DNA of 64,000 nt, taken from Sphingobium fuliginis. Lineage in GTDB: Bacteria; Pseudomonadota; Alphaproteobacteria; Sphingomonadales; Sphingomonadaceae. Within the stretch, counting starts at the first letter, position 1. Each line of letters opens with the position of its first letter. The notes beneath the pieces were generated by a model. That model was given only the letters and a program-made list of their open reading frames with translations, did not search any database and had not been told where the DNA came from. The stretch is taken from assembly GCF_004152845.1 (NCBI RefSeq), contig NZ_SEON01000004.1, positions 310,001-374,000 on the forward strand, in the 5' to 3' direction. A program made the translations under genes and the position numbers. Shown one piece after another: positions 1 through 9,800 of this stretch.

Positions 1-2052
1 CGCAATCGCGAAGCTGCCCCCGTCATGCGCGGAGATGTTGATCCGCCCGGCCCGCAGCGTGCCGCCAGACGCGCCCCCGCCAAAGGCCTGCGCATCCGCA
101 TAGAGCGAAACGGATGTCAGGATATTGAGGTTGCCCGTGCCGCCGACGTCGATGTCGATCCCGGTGGCGCCGGGGATGGCCGCGCCATAGCTGCCGCCCT
201 CCGTCGCATAGCCCGGCGCGGTGCTGGTGTCGGCGTTCAGGCTGGTCCATTCATGCGTGCCGCTGGAAATGGCGATACGGATGTCGCCGCCGGTCGCGTT
301 GCCCGCCGCGCCCGTGCTGGCGATGCCGCCGGTCGCCAGCGCCCTGGCGCTGACGGTCCCGAGGTCGAGGCCGCCTGTTATGAAGCTGCCGGACGTGCCG
401 TTGAGCGCAACGCTGCCGCCAATGGCGCTGCCGCCATCGACCGGCGGCACCGAAACCTGGAAAGCCGTGCCCGCGGAGGCGTCAAGCGCCGTGCTGCCGA
501 AGCGCAGGCTCCCTCCCTCGGTGCCGGAGGGTCCGGCGGCGGTCAGCGCGGAGAGGGTGATCGCCCCGCCCGTGGCATTGCCGGACCTGTCGCTGCCATA
601 GCCCGCATAGCCCACGGCATTGGCGATCAGGCTGGCCGCCGCGATCGATCCGCCCGTGGCGATCAGGTCGATCGTCCCGCCAATCGCGTCCCCGCCGATC
701 AGCGGCGGCGCGCTGACGCCCGCCTCGCCATCGCCGCTGGCGTTCAGCGTCAGGCTGCCGGTGACGTCGATCTGTCCGTTGGTCAGGGCCGCGCCGCTGC
801 CGCCGAAGGCGAGCAGGTCGATGCGGCCGCCCGTGGCGCCGCTTCCGGCGGTGAGGATCATGTCCCTGTCCGCGGCGATCGCGCCTGACTGATCGGCCCG
901 CAGGGTGATGCCGCGTTCGGCGGACAGCGTGACATTTCCCAGGAAATGCGTTGTCGCGGCGGGACGTATGACGATGTCGCCGGTCGCCGTGCCGGTCAGG
1001 TCGTTCTGCCAGTCGCCCGATCCGATGCTGAAACCCGCCTCTACCGTCGCCGTGGCGTTGCGCGTGGTGATGAGGTTCCCGTCGGCGTCATGGGCGATGT
1101 CGGAACCCGCCGAGAGCACAAGGGCGCTCCCGTCCGGGGTGACCGCCGTCGCTGGCGTGTAGCCGACATTGCCCGACAGCAGCATGGTGAGTGCGTTGTT
1201 CTTCGGCACCGCGACCATGAAGATGCGCTGCGGGTCGGTGCTGCCCGCCGATTCAGGGCCGTTCGTCGTGCCGCTGTGCACCACGCCATTGGCGTCCGTG
1301 GTGCCGGCCGTGATGGCGATGTCGAACAGGCCGTTGTTGATCCGGATGTCGGCCGCTTCGGCCCCCACATAGGCGGTCGATCCGTTGACCGTGACCGTGC
1401 CGCCCTGCACCACGCGCGGCGCGACCAGAGCGACATAGCTGCCGGCCGAAAGCGCGTTGATCTGCGCGCCCGGAAGCAGTTCGACGGACGATGTGCTGCC
1501 CGCCGGGCCTGCGAAGCGGATATTGTTCCTGTCGAGGCCGTTGCTGATGTCGATGGCGTTGGCGGTCAGCACCAGCGATCCGACATTGAAGACGCTGTTC
1601 GCGCCCGCGATGATGCCGCCGGGCGAATAGAACCACACCGCTCCGCCGGTGCTTGGCGGGCTGCCGCTGACCTGGCTCTGCACCGTGCCGTTGAACGCGA
1701 TCGCACGCGATACGGGCAGTCCGTTGCCGTCCAGCGGAAGGATGCGATTCAGCACCGTGAAGTCGCTGAACGAGCTGAACGTGACCGTGTTGCCCTGGGG
1801 CAGGAAGTCGATCGTGCCGGCACTGGCCGGCCCGCGATCGTCGGGCGTCCAGTCGATCACCGCCTGGGTCGAGTTCAGCGAGACGCTGTTCGTGCTCGGC
1901 GGGATATAGGCGTCGCCCGAAACTATGGATGGCGTGCCCTGGAACGCCTTCTGGCCAATGGCGGCGCCGGCCCCGAGCCCGACCGCCAGCGCCACGGCGC
2001 TTGTGCGGCCCAGCAGGGTCCAGAGCGAGAATGTGCCATGCTTCCTGGTCAT
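1..2052 (-). CDS. TpsA-type two-partner secretion exoprotein (filamentous haemagglutinin-like), 3' end cut by window
   Basis: This reading frame is open from the ATG at 2052 to the first base of the window: 684 codons without a stop, so the C-terminus is outside. The first 35 or so residues look like a signal peptide (MTRKHGTFSLWTLLGRTSAV, then a hydrophobic Ala/Gly/Val stretch ending near AAIGQ). The rest is poor in Cys and rich in Gly, Ala, Ser, Thr and Asn, with recurring short motifs such as GGTIDL, GGRIDL and ATGGxI. This is typical of the beta-helix of secreted haemagglutinin/adhesin passengers. Its ATG overlaps the stop of the TpsB gene (ATGA at 2049-2052), which supports the pairing: TpsB would export it across the outer membrane. 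The effector or adhesive function of the missing C-terminus cannot be judged. Confidence 0.82.
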   Translation of the reverse strand, partial: MTRKHGTFSLWTLLGRTSAVALAVGLGAGAAIGQKAFQGTPSIVSGDAYIPPSTNSVSLNSTQAVIDWTPDDRGPASAGTIDFLPQGNTVTFSSFSDFTVLNRILPLDGNGLPVSRAIAFNGTVQSQVSGSPPSTGGAVWFYSPGGIIAGANSVFNVGSLVLTANAIDISNGLDRNNIRFAGPAGSTSSVELLPGAQINALSAGSYVALVAPRVVQGGTVTVNGSTAYVGAEAADIRINNGLFDIAITAGTTDANGVVHSGTTNGPESAGSTDPQRIFMVAVPKNNALTMLLSGNVGYTPATAVTPDGSALVLSAGSDIAHDADGNLITTRNATATVEAGFSIGSGDWQNDLTGTATGDIVIRPAATTHFLGNVTLSAERGITLRADQSGAIAADRDMILTAGSGATGGRIDLLAFGGSGAALTNGQIDVTGSLTLNASGDGEAGVSAPPLIGGDAIGGTIDLIATGGSIAAASLIANAVGYAGYGSDRSGNATGGAITLSALTAAGPSGTEGGSLRFGSTALDASAGTAFQVSVPPVDGGSAIGGSVALNGTSGSFITGGLDLGTVSARALATGGIASTGAAGNATGGDIRIAISSGTHEWTSLNADTSTAPGYATEGGSYGAAIPGATGIDIDVGGTGNLNILTSVSLYADAQAFGGGASGGTLRAGRINISAHDGGSFAIA

Positions 2053-3857
2053 CAACGCCTCCACGGCAAGATTTGCGTGGTCAGGGAAAGGAGCAGCCGC
2101 GTGTCGCCCCTTTCGGTCTGGAAACCGGCCTTGCGCAGGGGGGTCGCCAGTGTCAGGTCGAGCCGGGCATGATTGTCCCACGTGGCGCGCAGGCCGCCGC
2201 CCGCCGAATAGAGCTTCTGCGGGTCGAGCCCGGCGAAATTGGCGCTGTGATGCCACATCCAGGCCGCGTCGAAGAAGATGAAGGGCTGGAACGCGATGGC
2301 GCCGGGCGCCCGCGGCGTGATCCGTCCGTAACGCAGCTCCGCGCCTATGCCGACGCCGCTGTCGCCGGTGATGATGCCGGGATCGTAGCCGCGCCCTACA
2401 GTGTAGTTGCCCGCGCTCATCTGCTCGTAGGAAAGGAGCACGTCCGGGCTATATTGCGCCCTTGGCGACAGGGTGAAGGTCAGCCTCGGGGTCGGCCGAT
2501 ATTCCGCCTGGACACTCGCCCGCAGCACGAATGCGGAAGGATCGCCGTCCAACTGGCTGATCGGCGTTCTTGGGAAAGCGCAGTTGACGAGAGCCGCGCC
2601 GCACGCATCGCTCGCGCCCAGCCCTTTCAGGCCCTGGCGCGCCTCCATCATGCCGCCCAGCCGCCAGCGAGGCTCTATTCCCGAATAGCCGAGGGTGCTG
2701 ACGATGCTGTCGGGATCGATCAGCTCGCCTTCCAGCCGCAGGAACAGCACGCGCAGCCGGTCGCGCGACAGCGGCACCTTGGGCGTGGCGGTGCCGAAGC
2801 GCAGGTCCTGGTTGACGATGTCCAGCCCGCCCGTCGCCAGCAGCGTATGCACCTGCCGCCGCGCCAGCGGATAGGCGAGCGCCGCCGTCGCGATCATCGT
2901 TTCGGACGATAGCGGTATGCCGTCGATCCCCGGCTTGCTCCAGGCATAGGTGAGGTCGCCCGACAGGCGCAGCCCGTCGTTGCCCAGCGCCATGCTGTGG
3001 CCGACCTGAAGCACCGTCTGCTCGCTCGGCTGGGCGGTGTTGAAGATGCTGAACAGCGTGCTGTCGCCCAGGCCGGTCATGTCGTTGAACCGCACGCGCG
3101 CCAGCCCGCCGAAGCGGCCGACCGCGTTGCTGCCGTAATTCTGGATGTTGACGTCCAGTTCGACGCGCTGGCGCACCACCTGCACCTCGCCCACCACTTC
3201 GCCGGGCGCCGTTCCCGCCGGGCGCAGCGCCAGCCGCACGTCATAGCCCGGCAGGTCGCGCGCCAGCAGCAGATGCCGTTCCGCATCGCGCACGTTGAAC
3301 ACCGGCTGGCCCTTCAGCGCCTCCATATGCGCGGCGATCAGCCTTTCGCCATTGCCGGCGTCGCCCCGCACCTCGATCGCCACCAGCCGCGCCATGAAGA
3401 TGTCGAAGCGGACCGTGCCGCCCTTCTCGATACGCTGGGGCGGAACCTGCACCGCCGCCAGATAGCCCATTTGCCGCAGCATGGTCGCGGCCCGGTCGCG
3501 CACTTCGCACAGGGTGGCGATGGGCACCTCGCGCCCCGCATATTCGCGCCAGCTATCCTCCAGCGCCGCCGGATCGACGACACGCAGCCCTTCGAAACGC
3601 ACATCGGCAAAATCGACCGCCACGCCGGCGTAGCGCGGATCGGCCAGCGGACAGGGTGCGCGCTCGACGCCGCCCACGACCGTCAGGCGGCTGCCCTGCG
3701 CGGACGCCTCCCCTGTCAGTTGCCCGCGCGTCAATTCCTCGCGCGTCGGTGCGCGCGGCGCGACCTGCGCCGTCGCCGCCATGGGCAGCAGCATCGCCAG
3801 CGCCATGGCCGCCGAACCTCCCAAAGCGGAAGCCCGCTTGTGCCCCTTCTTCCCCAT
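2052..3857 (-). CDS. TpsB outer-membrane transporter, ShlB/FhaC/HecB family
   Basis: A 601-residue protein from the ATG at 3857. The frame is open further upstream, but from 3857 the protein begins with a basic n-region and a hydrophobic core ending MAATAQ, a clear signal peptide, preceded by GGGGA-type Shine-Dalgarno sequence. Residues of roughly 60-210 fit the POTRA domains of the family (VDPAALEDSWREYAG, then repeated beta-alpha patterns such as GYDVRLALRP). The C-terminal two thirds is beta-barrel-like. The sequence VGRGYDPG near residue 500 matches the conserved VRGY/F motif of the FhaC L6 loop. The role by family is export of the neighbouring TpsA through the outer membrane. The gene starts about 230 bases after the upstream small exported protein and overlaps tpsA by four bases. 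Confidence 0.88.
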   Translation of the reverse strand: MGKKGHKRASALGGSAAMALAMLLPMAATAQVAPRAPTREELTRGQLTGEASAQGSRLTVVGGVERAPCPLADPRYAGVAVDFADVRFEGLRVVDPAALEDSWREYAGREVPIATLCEVRDRAATMLRQMGYLAAVQVPPQRIEKGGTVRFDIFMARLVAIEVRGDAGNGERLIAAHMEALKGQPVFNVRDAERHLLLARDLPGYDVRLALRPAGTAPGEVVGEVQVVRQRVELDVNIQNYGSNAVGRFGGLARVRFNDMTGLGDSTLFSIFNTAQPSEQTVLQVGHSMALGNDGLRLSGDLTYAWSKPGIDGIPLSSETMIATAALAYPLARRQVHTLLATGGLDIVNQDLRFGTATPKVPLSRDRLRVLFLRLEGELIDPDSIVSTLGYSGIEPRWRLGGMMEARQGLKGLGASDACGAALVNCAFPRTPISQLDGDPSAFVLRASVQAEYRPTPRLTFTLSPRAQYSPDVLLSYEQMSAGNYTVGRGYDPGIITGDSGVGIGAELRYGRITPRAPGAIAFQPFIFFDAAWMWHHSANFAGLDPQKLYSAGGGLRATWDNHARLDLTLATPLRKAGFQTERGDTRLLLSLTTQILPWRR

Positions 3858-3958
3858 AGACGTCCCCAAAGCGTCAAGGGCAGCCCTTTCCCTCATGGCT
3901 GCCCCACCCCTGTCTTCAGGCGCAGGCTTTTTGCCCGTCACCCCTTTCCCGCGACCAG

Positions 3959-4001
3959 AGCGTTTCCCAGGCAGGCGAAACCTGCTGACCCGGAAAACGC
4001 T
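3959..4001. repeat. Imperfect inverted repeat in the tpsB leader
   Basis: AGCGTTT at 3959-3965 is mirrored by AAACGCT at 3995-4001, with partly complementary CAGG/CCTG bases inside. It lies in the 232-base gap between the small exported protein gene and tpsB. It may be an RNA hairpin, an attenuator or a dispersed palindrome; there is no U-tract that would make it a clear terminator. Confidence 0.4.
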
Positions 4002-4089
4002 GCGAAGCTAATCTGGAGCAGCCGAACCGATGCCACCGGACCGGACTGCGCTCCAGCCGCCGGTTAACAGCGGCCGCGCCCCGCGACAA

Positions 4090-4839
4090 TCAATTCCGCG
4101 CAGCGCCGTCCGACAGCGCCGCCGTCTCCACCAGCAGGTCGAGCTGCGCCGTGCATTGATGCGCGATCAGGCCCGATGCCATGCCGTCCAGCCCCGAAGA
4201 TGCAGGATCGAGCAGTGCGAAGCGGACATCGGCGGCGCGGGAGCCATCGGTCAGGCGATAGGCCGCGCCGTCCCGCACCGGCGCGGCGACCGGCCAGGCG
4301 GCGATCGATTCACCCGTCCCGAAACTCGCCGTCGCCTGCACGCCCCCGCCGCTGATGCGCACGGTCGCGGGCCTTGCCGCGTCCACGCGCCACAGGCGCA
4401 CGGCGGCGGGATCGGCGATGCAGAGCGTTCCGGACTGCGCGATGTCCACCATCCAGAGATTGGGCCGACGGGGCGGCGTGGCCGGCGCTTCACCGACGCC
4501 GCCGCGCACCGCCCCGGTTCGCGCCCGCCGCACCCGCTTCGTATCCAGCAGGGCGGAGAGCATCACGCCATTGGCCGGCGCTGCGCTGGCGGCGGCGGCC
4601 GCATGGAAGCTTCCCGGCCCGCGCAGCGTCCGCGTGCCCCTTGCGTCCAGCAGCGTCACCACATCGCCCGCCTTCAGCACCAGCGACCCGCCATCGGCCA
4701 GCTTGCTTCCCGGCCTGTAGGTCGCGGCCGATGGACCGGTAGCGCGGACCACCATGGTCTCCGCCGCGGCCTGCGCACCCAGCCCGGCGGCGACACATCC
4801 GGCCAATGCGCATTGCGCGGCAAGCTTACCCCAGACCAT
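4090..4839 (-). CDS. Exported protein with FecR-like N-terminal stretch, function unknown
   Basis: A 249-residue protein. The ATG at 4839 is chosen because an excellent Shine-Dalgarno sequence (AAGGAGGA) stands just upstream and the protein then opens with a signal peptide ending near GLGAQAAAE. Residues 30-80 (VVRATGPSAATYRPGSKLADGG, then LKAGDVVTLLDARGTRTLRGPG, in two pieces here) resemble the beta-rich FecR domain: a parameter or scaffold value followed by a GD motif and a hydrophobic strand. The remainder shows no motif that I recognise. It overlaps the 3' end of the cyclase gene by 14 bases, so it belongs to the same operon. A periplasmic sensor or accessory role between the cyclase and the two-partner secretion pair is inference from position only. 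Confidence 0.62.
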   Translation of the reverse strand: MVWGKLAAQCALAGCVAAGLGAQAAAETMVVRATGPSAATYRPGSKLADGGSLVLKAGDVVTLLDARGTRTLRGPGSFHAAAAASAAPANGVMLSALLDTKRVRRARTGAVRGGVGEAPATPPRRPNLWMVDIAQSGTLCIADPAAVRLWRVDAARPATVRISGGGVQATASFGTGESIAAWPVAAPVRDGAAYRLTDGSRAADVRFALLDPASSGLDGMASGLIAHQCTAQLDLLVETAALSDGAARN

Positions 4840-6865
4840 AGCTTCCTCCTTCCCCGACATATTCATAACGATATAGCAGATTGGCGATGGCCGCATCATC
4901 GGGATGATGGTTAACCATCGCTTTGAGACGTTCTCGCGCGGCGCTTTGCGCTACGGCATCCTCGCCGTCGAACGCCGCCAGTATCTCGGCCAACGCCGCC
5001 CGGTCCTCCACCGGAAATTCAGGCGCGGGCTCGAACAGGTCGACGGGGGTCGAGCGTCCGCGCAGCCGCACCCGTCCCATCGGCCGCCACCAGTCCAGCC
5101 CCGACAGCAGCATCGCGTCCCGGCTTACCAGCACAGTGGTTTCCAGTGCCTTGTTCGCCGCTTCCAGCCGGGACGCCGTGTTCATGCTGTCCCCCAGCGC
5201 AGTATATTGGATGCGCCCCTCACCCCCGAAATTGCCGACGATCGCTTCGCCATGGTGCAGCCCGACGCGGGTTCGCCCGATCGGCGGCACGCCCGGCGGC
5301 AGGTCGCGGCGAAAAGCCTCCCCCGCCTGCCACATCGCATAGGCGGCGAGCGCGGCGTTGCGCCCGTCGTCGGGCCGCGCGATGGGCGCGCCCCAAAAGG
5401 CCACCACCGCGTCGCCGACGAATTTGTCGATGGTCCCGCCATGGGCCAGCACCACGTCGCTCAGCATGTCGAGATAGCGGTTCAGCAATTGGGCGACCAT
5501 TTCCGGCGCGATGGCGTGGCTGAGCTTGGTGAAGCCCTCCAGATCGGTGAACAGGGTGAAGATCTGCCGCTTTTCACCATGCAGCGCCAGCTTCTCCGGC
5601 TCCGCCAATATCTGCGCGGCGATGTCGCGGGGCAGATATTTGCCGAGCGCAGCCTGGGCAAAGCGCCGCTGTTGCGAGGTCACGGCCCGCGCCGCCACCC
5701 CGATGGCGGTGAAGGCCAGCACCCATCCCAGCACCCAGCCGACGGCCGGCAGTCCCTTGGTGTCCCACCCCCGCGCCTGCAACCAGAGCGGCACACCCGC
5801 AATCGCTCCCGCCTGCGCCCCCAGCGCGGGAACCAGCGCGAACCAGCGCAATTCCGCCAGGCTGGTGAGCCCCGCCGCACAGATCACCAGCAGCGCGGCC
5901 AGCCAGCGCCACCCCTCCGGCACCGCGACCAAGCGCGCGCCATCCAGCAATTGCGCCAACATCGTCGCATGCACTTCCAGCCCGATCATGGTCGACCGGG
6001 CTTGCCGCCCCGACAATGGCGTCTCGAACTGGTCGATGTCGACAATGTCGCCGCCGATCAGCACATGCCGTCCGCGCACCATGGCGGCCAGCGCCGGGGC
6101 CATGGCGGGATCGGCCAGGGTGTCGATCTGGAGGCTGGGGATCACCGGCTCCTCCGATCCGTCCGCCTGCCTGACCGGCAAACGGAATCGGATCGCGCCG
6201 CGATAGTCGCGAAAGGATGGCGAGGGCTGCATCGCCAGCGTCAGCAGGGGCGGTTGGCCCGGCGTGGGGACGGGCCAGCTTCGCGCCACATTGTCGGCAT
6301 CGGTCTCCAGCCGGATGCTGGCCGGGCGGACTTTCGCCGTCCGCGCCGCCCGCACGAAGCGATCCAGAAATTGCTGTTGCTCGAAGATGATCTGTTCCTG
6401 ATTGTCGCCCAGATTGGCGTAGCCCAGCCAGACAGGCGTGTGCATGGACCGCAGGACGGAAAGCAGTTCGCCATCCTCGTCCTGCGGCTGGTCGAACAGG
6501 ATGTCGATGCCGATCGATTTGGCTCCCATGGCATCCATGTTGCGGAGCGCCTGCGCCAGCAGACCCCGGTCCAGCGGCGACCGCTTGCGCGTGGCGATCA
6601 GCGTCTGGTCGTCATAGACCACCATCAGGATGCGCTGGTCCTGCGCGACCCGCGGTGCGAAGGTGGCGGCTCGCCAGTCGTAAAGGCCCCTTTCCGCGTC
6701 GGCGGTCGGTATTTCCCGCGCCGCGCCGCTGCCGAGCGGCCTGTTCCAGTCCCAACCGGCGAGGAACAGCGCCAGCAGCAGCAGCGCGCCGGTCGCCACC
6801 AACCGCCAGCGGCCCGTGTCCCGCACCAGTCGCGCACCGCGGCGCAGCAGGCCCCGCGTCGGCAT
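4826..6865 (-). CDS. CHASE2-domain class III adenylate/guanylate cyclase
   Basis: A 679-residue membrane protein. One membrane segment (about residues 23-42, ATGALLLLALFLAGW) leads into a long extracytoplasmic CHASE2 sensor region (about 45-320), including IGIDILFDQP and GADIVDIDQF-like blocks. Several membrane segments follow (about 325-395), then a C-terminal class III cyclase domain. Metal-binding aspartates are in TDLEGF and VGDAVVAF. The Lys of IDKFVGD and the Asp of GDSMNTASRLE are the pair that specify ATP rather than GTP, so cAMP is the likely product; the Arg of ASRLE fits the transition-state residue. The gene begins five bases after the CHAT gene stop and overlaps the next gene, so it sits mid-operon. 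It may signal the state of the cell envelope or of the secretion system; that is inference. Confidence 0.9.
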   Translation of the reverse strand: MPTRGLLRRGARLVRDTGRWRLVATGALLLLALFLAGWDWNRPLGSGAAREIPTADAERGLYDWRAATFAPRVAQDQRILMVVYDDQTLIATRKRSPLDRGLLAQALRNMDAMGAKSIGIDILFDQPQDEDGELLSVLRSMHTPVWLGYANLGDNQEQIIFEQQQFLDRFVRAARTAKVRPASIRLETDADNVARSWPVPTPGQPPLLTLAMQPSPSFRDYRGAIRFRLPVRQADGSEEPVIPSLQIDTLADPAMAPALAAMVRGRHVLIGGDIVDIDQFETPLSGRQARSTMIGLEVHATMLAQLLDGARLVAVPEGWRWLAALLVICAAGLTSLAELRWFALVPALGAQAGAIAGVPLWLQARGWDTKGLPAVGWVLGWVLAFTAIGVAARAVTSQQRRFAQAALGKYLPRDIAAQILAEPEKLALHGEKRQIFTLFTDLEGFTKLSHAIAPEMVAQLLNRYLDMLSDVVLAHGGTIDKFVGDAVVAFWGAPIARPDDGRNAALAAYAMWQAGEAFRRDLPPGVPPIGRTRVGLHHGEAIVGNFGGEGRIQYTALGDSMNTASRLEAANKALETTVLVSRDAMLLSGLDWWRPMGRVRLRGRSTPVDLFEPAPEFPVEDRAALAEILAAFDGEDAVAQSAARERLKAMVNHHPDDAAIANLLYRYEYVGEGGSYGLG

Positions 6866-6870
6866 GGCGA

Positions 6871-9800
6871 TCAGCGGCGCGCGATCAGCGGACGCGCGCC
6901 GTCACCGATGATGGCAAAGCCGGACCAGTAGAAAGGATGCGACGTCTCCGGATCGTCCATCAGCCTGATCTGCGCCGCCCGCAGCGCGTCGGCCACAGGC
7001 TGGTCCGCCCCGACCGCGAACAGGCCGCCCATCAGCCTTTCGGTCGCGCGATAATCCTCCGGCGCCGGCCAGTGGCTGGCGATGACGGCGCGGCTCCCCG
7101 CGCCGATGAAGGCGCGCACCAGCCCGTCCAGCGCCCCGCCGCCGCCGGAAAGCCCGGCCGCCCGCGTCGTTTCCACCCCCGCCGCGCCCGCCGTGTCGCA
7201 AGCGGACAGGACGACCAGATCGGCATTCAGCCGCAGGTCGAAAATTTCGCTGAACTGCAACAGCCCGTCCGATTTGCCGTCCGGCGCGAAACTGGTGAGC
7301 AGGGCGGGCCGGGCCGGGCATCCCGGATGGGGCGGCGTCACCAGCCCATGGGTCGCGAAGTGCAGGATGCGAAAGCGGTCGAGATCGCCGCGCGCCATCA
7401 CCGCTTCGTCAGTGAAGGCCGCGCCGGTGATCAGTTCGCTGCCCTGCCCGCCAATGGCTTGCGCCGCTTCCCGCAACTCGGTGGCCGGAATCGGCCGGTT
7501 CCACTGCTGTGGCGACCAACCGCAATCGTCGCCCGTCCCGTTGGACAGGCTCCCGCGGCTGGAGGCGGCCAGCACCGCCCCTGCCAGCGGCGCATTGTCG
7601 CCAAAGCCGATATAGTTCTGCGCCGCGCCGGAGGGCGCAGCCGCCCGCGCATCGCGAAAGGCGCGGGCCGACAGGGCCGTGCTCACCGCATGGTCGCGCC
7701 CCAGCCATTCGACGCCGCGAAAGTCGAACTCGTCGCCCCCGCGGGCCACCCGCGCTTCATAGGCATTAACGCCCGCCTGCCCCGCGACCAGCAGATTGAC
7801 CGGCAGTTGCAGCATCGCTCCGTCCGGTTCGAAGATCAGGTGCCGCGCCGCCGCCAGCCGCTGCTCCACCGGCCCGAACAGGTCGAGATAGAGGCTGCGC
7901 GCCACCGGCAGGTCCAGCGCATAGGTGGTCTGTGCGCCGTTCACGTCGATGGAGATCGTCTCGCGCAGCGCCGCCACCTTGCGAGCCACGTCCGTCGCGC
8001 TTGCCGTGAGCCGGTATCCGGTTGCCCCCGCGCCGTCGATCCACAGCGCGTAGAGCGCGTCGCCCAGTTGCGCCAGCTTGTAATAGCCCTCCCCAGGATT
8101 CAGCGTCGCCTGCATTTCGGCCAGCGTCAGCCCCTGCGGGCTGAGGGCGCGATATTGGGGATAAGCCGCCAGCGAGGACAGCGTATTGGCCTGATCGGCC
8201 GCGAGTTGGTCGATGTCGGCCTGCGCCCGCGCCATGTCGGGCAACAGCGCCTCCTGCCGCTCCGCCGCCTGCTGCAATTGCGCAAGCGCGATCCGTCCGC
8301 GCTCTATGTCGCGCGAGAGGGAGACCGACTGCCGGAACAGCCGCGCCGCCTCTCCATCCCCGGCGGACAGCTCGCGGCTCAATTGCTCCAGCGTATCGGC
8401 AGCGCCGGGCCGCAGCAGCATCTGCGACGCCGCGAACAGATCGGCGGTCAGTTCCGGTCGCGTGGGAATTTCCTGCGTCAACAGGTTGAAATAAGGCTGG
8501 AGCTGGTTCGCCATGCCGGTCAGCGTGGCGCGATTCTCCATGGTGGAGGCGACGATGCCGCGATAGATTGTCAGCGCATCCTCATTGCGGCCACGCCGGA
8601 TGAGGAACGCCCCCAGCCGCGCCCTTGCGCCGTTCAGCGCCACCGTTTCGGGATATTGCGCGCCCAGCAGGGTCAGCGCCTGATTCAGCTGACGCTCAGC
8701 CTGCCCATAATCCCCCTGCGCTTCGTAGGTCAGTGCGATCTCGCCCAGAAGCTGGGCGCGCAGGCGCGTGATCGACGTGACCCGCCCGTCGCGGATCGCA
8801 ACCGCGCGCGCCATCGCCTTCGACAGCACGTCCCGAGCCGGTCCCGGCTGGCCCGACAGGCGCAGGATCGTTCCGCGCAACTGCTGCGCCTGCGCGTCGA
8901 TGATCGCCGCCCGCTCGACCGGCGTCAGCCTATTGTCCTGCCGCACGCCGAGCGCGCGGGCCTGCATCGCCCCGCTGCTCATTTCGGCGGCCACCTCGGG
9001 CGGCACGGAAACCCCGCCGTTTCCGTCTGCCGCCACGGTCGCAACGCTGCCAGCCAGGGGACGGTCCAGTATCGCCAACGCGCCGGCCGTATCCTGCCGG
9101 TTGATATGGTGCATGGCCTCGAAATTGCGGCGCAGGCGGATTTGCACCGCATCGGCGGTCGTGATCCCGCGGGCTTCCGCGAAGGCCGCGTCGGCCTGAT
9201 CGAACAGCCCCAGATTGGACAATTGCAGGCCGCGATTGACCAGATATTCATGCGCCCGGTTCGCCCGCTCCGCCGGCGTCAGCTTCGCCGCATCGGGATC
9301 GCGCGCCAGCCGGTCGGTCAGGCTGTCGAAAAACTCCGCCGCTTCGGCATAATTGCCCGACGCATTGCGCCGGTAGCCCTCGGCCAGCACGGTCTGCGGG
9401 TCCAGCGTCGCGGCCTGCAAGCGGGCGTAACCCGCATCGTTCGTCCCCACCGTCGCAATGTCGACCTTGCCCGGCACGATCCGCCCTGCCATGACGGAGC
9501 GCAGCCCCAGATCCAGGGCGCTTGTATAGGCTGCATAGCCCTGGGCGACATAGACCGTCTTGCTGCGCTCGACAGTCAATATGCGATAGGCGCCGACTGC
9601 GCCCGTGCAGTTGCGCATGAGCGCCGCCCCCATGCCGGGCAGGCTGACGCCGCCGGGGGCATTGCACTCGACCGCCATCTTGCGCGACGACGCCAGCCGG
9701 TCCAGCAAGCTTGCGTCCCCATCGCCCGAACCGCGCCGCAGCGCATATATCTGTCCCACCGGGCGCGCAGCATCCCGGCACACCAGCGTCCATGCGCGAT

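Noticed and set aside
4904..6931. Plus-strand frame opposite the CHASE2 cyclase
   Set aside because: Low-complexity Arg/Gln/His translation; the other strand encodes full CHASE2 and cyclase motifs.
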